DNA of 7,666 nucleotides from QHWK01 sp035315685 (lineage in GTDB: Bacteria > Acidobacteriota > Vicinamibacteria > Vicinamibacterales > CAVVIG01). Numbering within the stretch: position 1 is the first letter of the stretch; the number at the start of each line of letters is the position of its first letter. Below, one piece after another: positions 1-5,586 of this stretch. The position numbers and the translations under genes were made by a program. The notes under the pieces are model-generated. The model was given only the letters and a program-made list of their open reading frames with translations. It made no database searches and was not told the origin of the DNA. The stretch is from NCBI GenBank assembly GCA_035315685.1, contig DATFXR010000259.1:1-7666 (forward strand), given 5' to 3'.

Positions 1-123
1 GGGAACCTCTACACGACGGAGACCTACCGGGGCCAGCGCGTGCAGAAGTTCGTCTTCAAAGGGATTGCCCCTGTCACCAAGAAGGACCAGGGCGTCGTCT
101 GGCCGACGCGGCCGAAGAGCTGA
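1..123 (+). CDS. C-terminal end of a probable beta-propeller (NHL-repeat-like) protein, partial
   Basis: Frame 1 is open from the window edge to TGA at 121-123 and encodes 40 residues; the start lies upstream. The visible tail has the pattern G-N-L-Y-T-T-E followed by R-V-Q-K-F-x-F-K-G. This is how the last strand of an NHL-type propeller blade usually reads (a 'GNLYV.E...RVQKF' signature), here followed by a short polar tail ending in PKS. Proteins of this kind in acidobacteria are usually exported six-bladed propellers with a structural, binding or enzymatic role, but nothing here fixes a substrate. Codon use is GC-rich at third positions, as in the neighbouring genes. The reading frame is fairly safe; the family call rests on about 20 residues and is tentative. 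Confidence 0.6.
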   Translation, partial: GNLYTTETYRGQRVQKFVFKGIAPVTKKDQGVVWPTRPKS

Positions 124-142
124 ATCGGACCCGGACTGGTCG

Positions 143-243
143 ACCGCAAAGCAACCGCAAAGCAACCGCAGAGACCGCAGAGATCGCAGAGTCTTTTCTT
201 GACGAGAAAATTCCGCGCGCTCTGCGTGCTCTGCGGTTGCTTT
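143..243. repeat. Tandem and inverted CGCAGAG-rich intergenic repeat
   Basis: The element starts with two exact copies of the 11-mer ACCGCAAAGCA (143-153, 154-164). Three 9-mers follow: ACCGCAGAG (165-173), ACCGCAGAG (174-182) and ATCGCAGAG (183-191). The complementary arm lies at 220-243: the reverse complement of 229-243 is AAAGCAACCGCAGAG, identical to 159-173, and the match extends to 24-nt arms (159-182 against 220-243) with two mismatches. Between the arms is a small nested hairpin, TTTTCT (194-199) and AGAAAA (205-210). The element sits between the stop at 123 and the convergent gene ending at 324. Transcribed, it could fold into a long stem and limit read-through from either side, which is inference. 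The rest of 244-323 shows no gene and no clear signal. Confidence 0.8.
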
Positions 244-323
244 CCCACGCGACTCTGTGAGGGCGTTTCAAGATTTCGTGGCGCGAACTGGCGCCGCGTA
301 GCCTCGAAAGGCCTTCTCCGTGG

Positions 324-734
324 CTATCTCTCTGGCTGGTAGTCCTGGGCGAGCCGCGCCAGCGCGAAGGCGGCCAATGCGAGGCCGAGGTCGCGAAGGG
401 CGACGTCGAAGTAGGCGGGAATCGTGAGCAGGTTCACGATGATGCCGCACAGCCAGAGTCCGACGATGGTCGCGCCAATCGCCGGCGAGAAGGCGACGAG
501 GAGTCCGGCGATCACCTCGATCGCGCCGACGGCGAGCATGAACGTATGGGGCGCGACGTGCAGCAGACGCGGAACGATCGGCGACAGATACTGATCCCAG
601 TTCACGAGTGCGTGGAAGAACTTGTCGGCGCCGGCAATCATCGGCGCCACGACGAACGCGACGTGCAGTATCTGATACGCCTGGTACGACGCGGACGACG
701 ACCGCACGGTAGTTGACGCGTGTGTGGCATCCAT
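324..734 (-). CDS. DoxX-like small integral membrane protein
   Basis: The gene encodes 136 residues with four predicted membrane helices at about 20-38, 62-82, 86-106 and 112-130. This matches the size and four-helix layout of the DoxX/SURF4-like superfamily. The conserved-looking stretch is at 32-50 (G-A-D-K-F-F-H, then N-W-D-Q-Y-L), just after helix 1; a Gly-Ile-Glu-like core (G-A-I-E-V-I-A-G) lies in helix 2 and an A-L-R-D-L-G-L-A-L motif at the start of helix 4. The biochemical role is not known; some DoxX relatives take part in sulfur or redox-linked membrane complexes, but nothing here supports a specific reaction. The ATG at 734 is preceded on its strand by AGGGGG about six bases upstream. 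The gene is divergent from padR and separated from it by 168 bases. I am confident of the gene and membrane location, less so of the family. Confidence 0.85.
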   Translation of the reverse strand: MDATHASTTVRSSSASYQAYQILHVAFVVAPMIAGADKFFHALVNWDQYLSPIVPRLLHVAPHTFMLAVGAIEVIAGLLVAFSPAIGATIVGLWLCGIIVNLLTIPAYFDVALRDLGLALAAFALARLAQDYQPER

Positions 735-808
735 ACTGACCCCCTGTGCAATTGATGCAGGAGCAGCGCCTCACGTTGCAGAGCTGCCCTCGTCGACGGT
801 CAGCCGCA

Positions 809-829
809 GGCGAGTTGGTTCAGCTCGCC
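809..829. repeat. Short inverted repeat in the divergent intergenic region
   Basis: GGCGAG (809-814) and CTCGCC (824-829) are perfect 6-base arms around a 9-base spacer. The element lies between the start of the DoxX-like gene and padR. It could be an operator half-site pair or a hairpin in a leader, but arms this short are common by chance in GC-rich DNA. The other sequence of 746-865 shows nothing else I can support. Confidence 0.3.
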
Positions 830-865
830 CACCTGTCGCGCCGGCCCGCGCACGCCGCAGCAGTT

Positions 866-877
866 GATGTCCACATC
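866..877. promoter_or_regulatory. Candidate PadR operator (GATGT-CC-ACATC)
   Basis: Five-base perfect inverted arms GATGT (866-870) and ACATC (873-877) flank two bases and abut the -35 box at 878. The arms contain ATGT and ACAT, the half-sites reported for PadR-family operators, although the classical spacing is 8 bases rather than the 2 seen here. The position next to the promoter of a padR gene fits autoregulation, which is usual in this family. Assignment is inference from motif and position. Confidence 0.35.
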
Positions 878-907
878 TTGACAATCATGATGAGCGGCGC
901 CTATGCT
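878..907 (+). promoter_or_regulatory. Sigma-70-type promoter of the padR-permease operon
   Basis: A perfect -35 hexamer TTGACA (878-883) is followed after 18 bases by TATGCT (902-907), which matches the -10 consensus at four of six positions including the first two and the last. Transcription would start at about 913-915. This is the only convincing promoter I see in the window. The -10 box overlaps the ATG at 903, which raises a question about the padR start (see that gene). Confidence 0.6.
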
Positions 908-1250
908 GCGCGACGTGGGCGGGGCGAACACCGACGTCATCCAGGGCACGCTCGACATGCTGATTCTCAAGACGCTCAGCCTCGAGCCGATGCACGGCTT
1001 CGGCATCGCGCGGCGGATCGAGCAGGTGTCGCGGGGCGTCTTCAAGGTCAACCCCGGATCGCTGCTGACGGCGCTGCAGCGGCTCGAGCGCGGTGGCTGG
1101 CTCGATGCGGAGTGGCAGCACACCGAGAATTCGCGGCGGGCGCGGATCTACCGGCTGACGCGCGCCGGGCGCCGTCGTCTCGGCGAGGAGACCGCGCACT
1201 GGTCGCGGCGCGTCTCGGCAGTCGCGCGGCTGCTCAAAGCGGAGGGGTGA
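903..1250 (+). CDS. PadR-family transcriptional regulator (acidobacterial type)
   Basis: The gene encodes 115 residues if it starts at ATG 903. The PadR winged helix-turn-helix covers about residues 13-95. Its landmarks are the helix-1 signature Q-G-T-L-D-M-L-I-L-K-T-L (14-25), H-G-F-G-I-A-R-R-I (31-39), the recognition region P-G-S-L-L-T-A-L-Q-R-L-E-R-G-G-W-L (51-67), and the wing ending R-I-Y-R-L-T-R-A-G (81-89). The short form without a long C-terminal helical domain is typical of PadR proteins encoded next to ADOP permeases. It probably represses its own operon; the effector is unknown. The start is uncertain: ATG 903 has only a weak GAGCGG upstream and lies inside the likely -10 box. GTG 915 would fall at the predicted transcription start and give an N terminus (GGANTDVIQGTLD) closer to the family norm. 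The stop is 3 bases before the permease GTG. Confidence 0.93.
   Translation: MLRDVGGANTDVIQGTLDMLILKTLSLEPMHGFGIARRIEQVSRGVFKVNPGSLLTALQRLERGGWLDAEWQHTENSRRARIYRLTRAGRRRLGEETAHWSRRVSAVARLLKAEG
1241..1247 (+). promoter_or_regulatory. Ribosome-binding site of the permease, inside the padR 3' end
   Basis: GGAGGGG lies in the last sense codons of padR, immediately before its TGA, and 6 bases before the GTG at 1254. It is the strongest Shine-Dalgarno sequence in the window and fixes the permease start. Its placement makes translational coupling of the two genes likely. Confidence 0.75.
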
Positions 1251-1253
1251 CGC

Positions 1254-3911
1254 GTGAGCCTGTGGCGCCAGCTGGCGCGCGGCGGGCGGACGTTGTCGCG
1301 CGGCGCTCGGTCGGATGCCGATCTGGCGGACGAGGTGCGGCACTTTCTCGACGAGACCGTTGCCGCGCACGAAGCGCGCGGTCTCAGCCCCGCGGCGGCA
1401 CGGCGCGCGGCGCGCCTCGACGTCGGAACCGTCTCTGCCGTATCGGAGCAGGTTCGTACGGCCGGTTGGGAGAACGTCGTGGTGACCGCGTGGCGCGATC
1501 TGCGGTACGCGGGGAGACGCTTGTCCTCGGAACCCGCGTTCACGCTCGTCGTCGCGCTGACGCTCGCCGTCGGCATCGGCGCGACGACGGCGATCTTCAG
1601 CGCGGTCAATCCGATTCTGTTCGAGTCGCTGCCGTATCGGTCGCCGGACCGGATCGCGACCATTGTCGAACAGCGCGCCGACGGCGGCCGCAACGGCGGC
1701 ACGTTCGCCGTCTTCCGCGAGTTCGCCGATCGCAGTCGCACGCTCGACAGCCTCGCGGTCGTCCGGCCGTGGCAGCCGACGCTGGTCGGCGACGGAGAGC
1801 CGGAGCGACTCGATGGCCAGCGGGTGAGCGCTTCGTTCTTTCGCGTGCTCGGCGTCGCGCCCGCAGTCGGCCGCGCCTTCGAAGCGTCCGACGATCGTGC
1901 CGGCGCTCCCAACACGATCCTGCTGAGCGATGCGCTCTGGCGGCGGCGGTTCGGCGCCGACCCGGGCGTGATCGGCCGCGCCCTTACCCTCGACGACACA
2001 ATCTACACGGTCGTCGGCATCATGCCGGCGTCGTTCGAGAACGTGCTCGCGCCGGCGGCTGAACTGTGGTCGCCGCTGCAGTACGACATGTCGCAGGGCC
2101 GCGCCTGGGGTCACCATCTCCGCACCGTCGCGCGGCTGCGGCCCGGCGTGAGCCTGAGCGGCGCGGCGGAGGAAGTCAACGCGATCGGCCGCGCGTTCGT
2201 CGCGCAGCACCGCGACGCGTACGGCCAGACCGAGTTCATTGTCACGGCGCTCCACGACGAGGTGACGCGCAGCGTGAGGCCGGCGTTAGTCGTGATCCTG
2301 GCGGCCGTGAGCCTGGTGCTCGTGATCGCGTGCGTCAACGTCACCAACCTGCTGCTGGCGCGCGGCGTGCATCGCCGCGCCGAGTTCGCGCTGCGTGCGG
2401 CGCTCGGCGCGGGGCGCGGGCGGCTGGTCCGCCAGTTGCTCACCGAAAGCCTGTTCCTCGCGGCCATCGGCGGGGCGGCGGGTATCGCGGTCGCGCTGGC
2501 CGGCGTGCGTGCGCTCGTCGCGCTGAGTCCGCCCGGGCTGCCGCGGGCCGGCGCGATTGCGGTGAACGCGACCGCGCTGGGCTTCGGCGTCGCCATCACC
2601 ACGCTCGTCGCGATCGCGTTCGGCGTCGTGCCGGCGCTGCAGGCGGCGCACAACGATCCGCATCGGGACTTGCAGCACGGCTGGCGGCGCGGCGGTGGAG
2701 GACACCTGCGCACGCGCACCGTGCTGGTCGTCGCCGAGGTGGCGCTGGCGCTCGTGCTGCTGGTCACCTCGGGCCTCCTGTGGCGCAGCCTCGAGCGGCT
2801 GTTCGCAATCGACAGCGGTTTCCGGCCCGAGGGGCTCGTCACCATGCAGGTGCAGGTCACCGGACGGCGGTTTGCGGATCCGGGCGTGTCGTACCGGTTC
2901 TTCGAGCGGGCCCTCGAGGCGGCGCGGCGGGTGCCGGGAGTGGCGAGCGCCGCGCTCACCAGCCAGCTGCCGCTCAGCGGTGATCGCGACGAATATGGGG
3001 CGCACTTCGAGGCCACGCCGTCCCGCGACGCGACCAGCTTCAGCGTGTTCCGCTACGCCGTGAGCCCCGGCTACTTCGACTCGATCGGCATCCCGGTTCG
3101 CGCCGGGCGCGCGTTCGACGATCGCGATCGGGCGGGCGTGCCGCTGGTCGCCGTCGTCAGTGAATCGCTGGCCAGGCATCGATTCGGCGCCGAGTCTCCA
3201 ATCGGCCACGTGGTGCGCATCGGGCCGAACGAGGGCGCGCCGTACACCATCGTCGGCGTGGTCGGTGACGTGAAGCAGGTATCGCTGGCGCTGAACGACG
3301 CCGACGCTGTCTACATTCCGGCGAGCGCGCCGGCGGCAACGATCCACAGCGGCCAGTGGCAGTTCAGCGATTCGGTGATGTCGCTGGTGCTGCGGACGCG
3401 CGGCGATGGCGTCGCGCTCGCGCCGGCGATCCGGCAGGCCATCTGGTCGGTCGACAAGGATCAGCCGATTGTCCGCGTCGCGCGTCTCGACGATCTGGTC
3501 ACCGCGTCGGCCGCCGAGCGGCGATTCGCGCTCATACTGTTCGAGGCCTTTGCGTTGGCCGCGCTGGTGCTCGCGGCAGCCGGCATTTATGGCGTGCTGG
3601 CCGGCAGCGTGGCGGAGCGAACGCGCGAAATCGGCGTCCGGGCGGCGCTTGGCGCCTCGCGCGCCGACATCCTCGCGCTCGTCGTTCGGCAGGCGATGGA
3701 GCTCACGGGTTATGGAATCGTCTGTGGCCTCGCGGCCGCTGTCGCCGCCTCGCGCGCGGTCGCGGCCATGCTCTTTGGCATTTCACGTCTCGACCCAATC
3801 ACGTACGTGAGCGTCGTCATCCTGCTCACGGCCGTCGCCGCCGCGGCCAGCGGCATCCCCGCCTGGCGCGCTGTCCGCGTCGATCCCGCCACGACATTGC
3901 GGATGGAGTGA
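1254..3911 (+). CDS. ADOP-type duplicated ABC transporter permease (MacB/FtsX-like), no partner ATPase
   Basis: This 885-residue membrane protein consists of two fused MacB/FtsX-type permease halves after an N-terminal prefix. Residues 20-70 are the acidobacterial permease prefix (D-L-A-D-E-V-R-H-F-L, then A-R-G-L-S-P-A-A-A-R-R-A-A). Half 1 has a helix at 96-118 (containing L-A-V-G-I-G-A-T-T-A-I-F), a large periplasmic domain at about 120-340, and helices near 343-366, 397-423 and 437-463. Half 2 repeats this with helices near 488-509, 758-782, 814-838 and 849-870 and a periplasmic domain at about 510-755. Cytoplasmic coupling segments are seen twice: R-A-E-F-A-L-R-A-A-L-G-A-G (375-387) and R-E-I-G-V-R-A-A-L-G-A-S (791-802). 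The C terminus R-A-V-R-V-D-P-A-T-T-L-R-M-E is the usual ADOP ending. No nucleotide-binding domain is present in the protein or beside it, so an ATPase would have to come from elsewhere. The related MacB exports peptides and drugs; the substrate here is unknown. The GTG start is set by the strong upstream ribosome-binding site. Confidence 0.95.
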   Translation: MSLWRQLARGGRTLSRGARSDADLADEVRHFLDETVAAHEARGLSPAAARRAARLDVGTVSAVSEQVRTAGWENVVVTAWRDLRYAGRRLSSEPAFTLVVALTLAVGIGATTAIFSAVNPILFESLPYRSPDRIATIVEQRADGGRNGGTFAVFREFADRSRTLDSLAVVRPWQPTLVGDGEPERLDGQRVSASFFRVLGVAPAVGRAFEASDDRAGAPNTILLSDALWRRRFGADPGVIGRALTLDDTIYTVVGIMPASFENVLAPAAELWSPLQYDMSQGRAWGHHLRTVARLRPGVSLSGAAEEVNAIGRAFVAQHRDAYGQTEFIVTALHDEVTRSVRPALVVILAAVSLVLVIACVNVTNLLLARGVHRRAEFALRAALGAGRGRLVRQLLTESLFLAAIGGAAGIAVALAGVRALVALSPPGLPRAGAIAVNATALGFGVAITTLVAIAFGVVPALQAAHNDPHRDLQHGWRRGGGGHLRTRTVLVVAEVALALVLLVTSGLLWRSLERLFAIDSGFRPEGLVTMQVQVTGRRFADPGVSYRFFERALEAARRVPGVASAALTSQLPLSGDRDEYGAHFEATPSRDATSFSVFRYAVSPGYFDSIGIPVRAGRAFDDRDRAGVPLVAVVSESLARHRFGAESPIGHVVRIGPNEGAPYTIVGVVGDVKQVSLALNDADAVYIPASAPAATIHSGQWQFSDSVMSLVLRTRGDGVALAPAIRQAIWSVDKDQPIVRVARLDDLVTASAAERRFALILFEAFALAALVLAAAGIYGVLAGSVAERTREIGVRAALGASRADILALVVRQAMELTGYGIVCGLAAAVAASRAVAAMLFGISRLDPITYVSVVILLTAVAAAASGIPAWRAVRVDPATTLRME

Positions 3912-3919
3912 TCGCCGCA

Positions 3920-4101
3920 GTCCGGCTGAAGCCGGACACTACGCCCCCATGGTCCGGCTGAAGCCGGACACTGCCGTCATCAAGGCCGCACCGACCGAAC
4001 CGCCAGCAGCCGTCGTGTCCGGCTCAAGCCGGACACAACCGCGATCATGGCCGCACCGACCGAACCGCTCTAGGAGCCGTAGTGTCCGGCTTCAGCCGGA
4101 C
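3920..4101. repeat. REP-like palindrome array (four hairpins, about 65-bp period)
   Basis: Four copies of an 18-base palindrome, GTCCGGC-4 bases-GCCGGAC, lie at 3920-3937 (loop TGAA), 3952-3969 (TGAA), 4017-4034 (TCAA) and 4084-4101 (TTCA). Copy 4 is the exact reverse complement of copies 1 and 2, and together with its flanks it matches copy 2 in inverted orientation over 22 bases (3951-3972 against 4081-4102). Copies 2, 3 and 4 are 65 and 67 bases apart. The spacers also repeat: GGCCGCACCGACCGAACCGC occurs exactly at 3984-4003 and 4049-4068, and AGCCGT precedes copies 3 and 4. The array starts 8 bases after the permease stop and ends 47 bases before the next gene. Such clusters resemble REP/BIME elements that a distant RAYT transposase can mobilise; none is encoded here. 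The GC-rich stems could slow or end transcription, but no T-tract follows them. Confidence 0.9.
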
Positions 4102-4148
4102 CGTCAACCGCGGCTGTGGTCAAATGGCGGCGGATCGGAGGCGGGTCA

Positions 4149-4709
4149 ATGCCGCTCGCTGGCTGGGAGAACTTCTACGTGATCATCGGCTCGTCGGCGG
4201 CCGCGCTGACCGGTCTCATGTTCGTCGTGATCGCGCTAATCGCCGATGTGCGCACCACCCTGCCGCGAACGTCGCGGCAGATCGAGGCATTCGGCACGCC
4301 GACCGTGGTCCATTTCGGCGCCGTGCTGATGCAGTCGGCGATTCTGAGCGCGCCGTGGCCGACGCTCGCTGCAGCGAGAGTGGCGCTCGGCATCTATGCC
4401 TGGGTCGCCGTCATCTACATGATGATCGTGGTGAGACGGACCCGACGTCAGACCGAATACCTGCCTGTCCTCGAAGACTGGCTGTTCCACGCGGTGCTTC
4501 CACTGCTCGCGTACCTGAGCATCGCTGCAGCAGTGACCTGGCTGCCGCGATATCCCGCGCTCCTTCTGTTCGTGGTCGGCGGCAGCGGCGTGCTGCTGTT
4601 GTTCATCGGCATTCACAACGCGTGGGATACGGTCACGTTCCTCGTCCTGTCGCAGTGGGACGAAGGCCAGGACACGAACGCCGGTGTCGAGAACCAGGGA
4701 CAGCCGTGA
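4149..4709 (+). CDS. Conserved-type integral membrane protein of unknown function (five predicted helices)
   Basis: I do not recognise a characterised family. The 186-residue product has predicted membrane helices at about 10-33, 50-70, 76-96, 111-131 and 136-157. A short N terminus (W-E-N-F-Y) leads into helix 1, which has a small-residue core (G-S-S-A-A-A-L-T-G-L). A basic loop R-R-T-R-R-Q follows helix 3, suggesting a cytoplasmic side there, and the hydrophilic tail is acidic (D-E-G-Q-D). The motif F-I-G-I-H-N-A-W-D at 152-160 ends the last helix. There is no signal peptide and no obvious catalytic motif. I chose ATG 4149 because GGAGG at 4137-4141 sits 7 bases upstream; an in-frame GTG at 4116 would add 11 residues but would place that site inside the gene. 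It lies downstream of the REP-like array, so it is probably transcribed separately from the permease, and it converges on the next gene with a 21-base gap. Confidence 0.85.
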   Translation: MPLAGWENFYVIIGSSAAALTGLMFVVIALIADVRTTLPRTSRQIEAFGTPTVVHFGAVLMQSAILSAPWPTLAAARVALGIYAWVAVIYMMIVVRRTRRQTEYLPVLEDWLFHAVLPLLAYLSIAAAVTWLPRYPALLLFVVGGSGVLLLFIGIHNAWDTVTFLVLSQWDEGQDTNAGVENQGQP

Positions 4710-4730
4710 TCGACCCCTCGACGGGCGTGC

Positions 4731-5378
4731 TCAGAACCCGTTGATCGTGAAGTCGCGCTTCACGACGTTGGAGATGACGTCGAATCCCATCAGTTCGAGA
4801 TCCGTCTCGTCGAAGATGCCGTTCTCGTCCATATCGACGACGACGTCGGGCGCGCATCCGCGGACGACCGCAACGAACAGCCGCGAAGCCGTGTTCCGAC
4901 CGGGTGTGCCGAACACGTTCGGCGCGCCGACGATCCACGTCGACCAGACTTCCGTCCGGTCCTTGCGACGGTCGGGGGTTGTCGCGATCGTGAAATCGTT
5001 CGCCACGTTCTGTCCGGGACCCACTCCGGCGCGACTCGAGGACAGCAGGACGACCAGACCCGGGAAGTGTTCGCCGTTGGCCCCCAGGCCGAGGCCTCCC
5101 GGGAACGATGCGGTCCTGCTACGCACACGTGGTTCCGTCAGGTCGGGCGATGCTTCGGTCGAAGCGAGGTCTCCGCTGAACTCAGCCTCCATATCGACCA
5201 TCAAGGCGCGGCTGCCCGCGCCCGCCAGGTTACCGTTCTTTGGTGTGAATACTTCGAGATTCACGCGGAGTGGCCCCCCGTCCGCGGCAGCCGGCCGTGG
5301 CAGGACGACGCATGCCGCAACCACGATCGCGGTTCCGAAGATCCGCCGGTACGTCTCCTTCATCACCCGCTTGCGCAT
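4731..5378 (-). CDS. Secreted protein of unknown function with a C-terminal dockerin/EF-hand-like loop
   Basis: The gene encodes 215 residues. The N terminus is a clear signal peptide: basic residues at 2-12, a hydrophobic core at about 15-26, and a P-R-P-A-A-A cleavage region near residue 32, giving a mature protein of about 183 residues. No lipobox cysteine follows. The middle is rich in Gly, Ser and short beta-prone stretches, with no family I recognise. Near the C terminus, residues 182-193 read D-M-D-E-N-G-I-F-D-E-T-D. Acidic or amide residues at loop positions 1, 3, 5, 9 and 12 and Gly at 6 fit a calcium-binding EF-hand loop of the dockerin kind (Asp at 12). Only one loop is present, whereas a cellulosomal dockerin needs two. 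A single cysteine (C175) precedes the loop in the mature part. ATG 5378 is preferred because GAGGAAGGA lies upstream, although about 11 bases away; Met6 is a less well supported alternative. The gene is convergent with the membrane protein and divergent from the dehydrogenase. Confidence 0.8.
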   Translation of the reverse strand: MRKRVMKETYRRIFGTAIVVAACVVLPRPAAADGGPLRVNLEVFTPKNGNLAGAGSRALMVDMEAEFSGDLASTEASPDLTEPRVRSRTASFPGGLGLGANGEHFPGLVVLLSSSRAGVGPGQNVANDFTIATTPDRRKDRTEVWSTWIVGAPNVFGTPGRNTASRLFVAVVRGCAPDVVVDMDENGIFDETDLELMGFDVISNVVKRDFTINGF

Positions 5379-5514
5379 GCTGACTTCGTTCCTTCCTCGG
5401 CGGCCGCCCCGCAGGTGACCGTGCCGGGTGGCGGCCGATCGACCCGAGCAGCATACGAACGCCCTCCCGCGCCATTCATGAGGGTGCGGTGAAGTTGCGG
5501 TAACGATTGGGGGT

Positions 5515-5536
5515 TCACCAATTGCTCACCCGTTGC
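5515..5536. promoter_or_regulatory. 11-bp direct repeat, candidate regulator-binding site
   Basis: TCACCAATTGC (5515-5525) and TCACCCGTTGC (5526-5536) are adjacent copies with two differences, giving TCACC-N2-TTGC twice at exactly one helical turn. An inverted GGTGA occurs at 5489-5493. The repeat lies about 50 bases ahead of the dehydrogenase start, in the 208-base intergenic region between divergent genes (5379-5586). Abutting direct repeats with an 11-base period are a common binding-site geometry for OmpR-type winged-helix dimers. No clear -35/-10 pair is visible nearby; TACGGT at 5574-5579 is a weak -10 candidate. Function is inferred. Confidence 0.3.
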
Positions 5537-5586
5537 TTACGGCTCGCTCATGAAGCACGGGCAGGTCCCGGGCTACGGTTAAAGCC

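Noticed and set aside
746..2062. 438-codon open frame on the plus strand
   Set aside because: It overlaps padR and the permease in another frame, has a low-complexity Arg/Ala-rich product, and matches no family pattern, whereas the overlapped genes have clear ones.
885..2255. 456-codon open frame on the minus strand
   Set aside because: It is antisense to padR and the permease, is dominated by Arg, Ala and Asp, and has no domain pattern. It follows from high GC with few stop codons opposite a real gene.
3920..3937. Classical Rho-independent terminator for the permease
   Set aside because: The hairpin is strong but is followed by ACTACGCCC, not a T-tract. It may still slow polymerase, so it is recorded as a repeat only.
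3920..4101. CRISPR array
   Set aside because: Repeats are self-complementary, of mixed orientation, irregularly spaced (32, 65, 67 bases), and the spacers are themselves repeated; no cas gene is present.
3949..4182. Short plus-strand ORF across the REP-like array
   Set aside because: Its codons are the repeat units themselves (repeated R-L-K-P-D-T-type translation of the palindrome), so it is not a protein gene.
5574..5579. TACGGT as a firm -10 box giving a leaderless dehydrogenase mRNA
   Set aside because: The spacing to ATG 5587 would fit, but there is no acceptable -35 hexamer 16-19 bases upstream, so the evidence is too weak for a feature.
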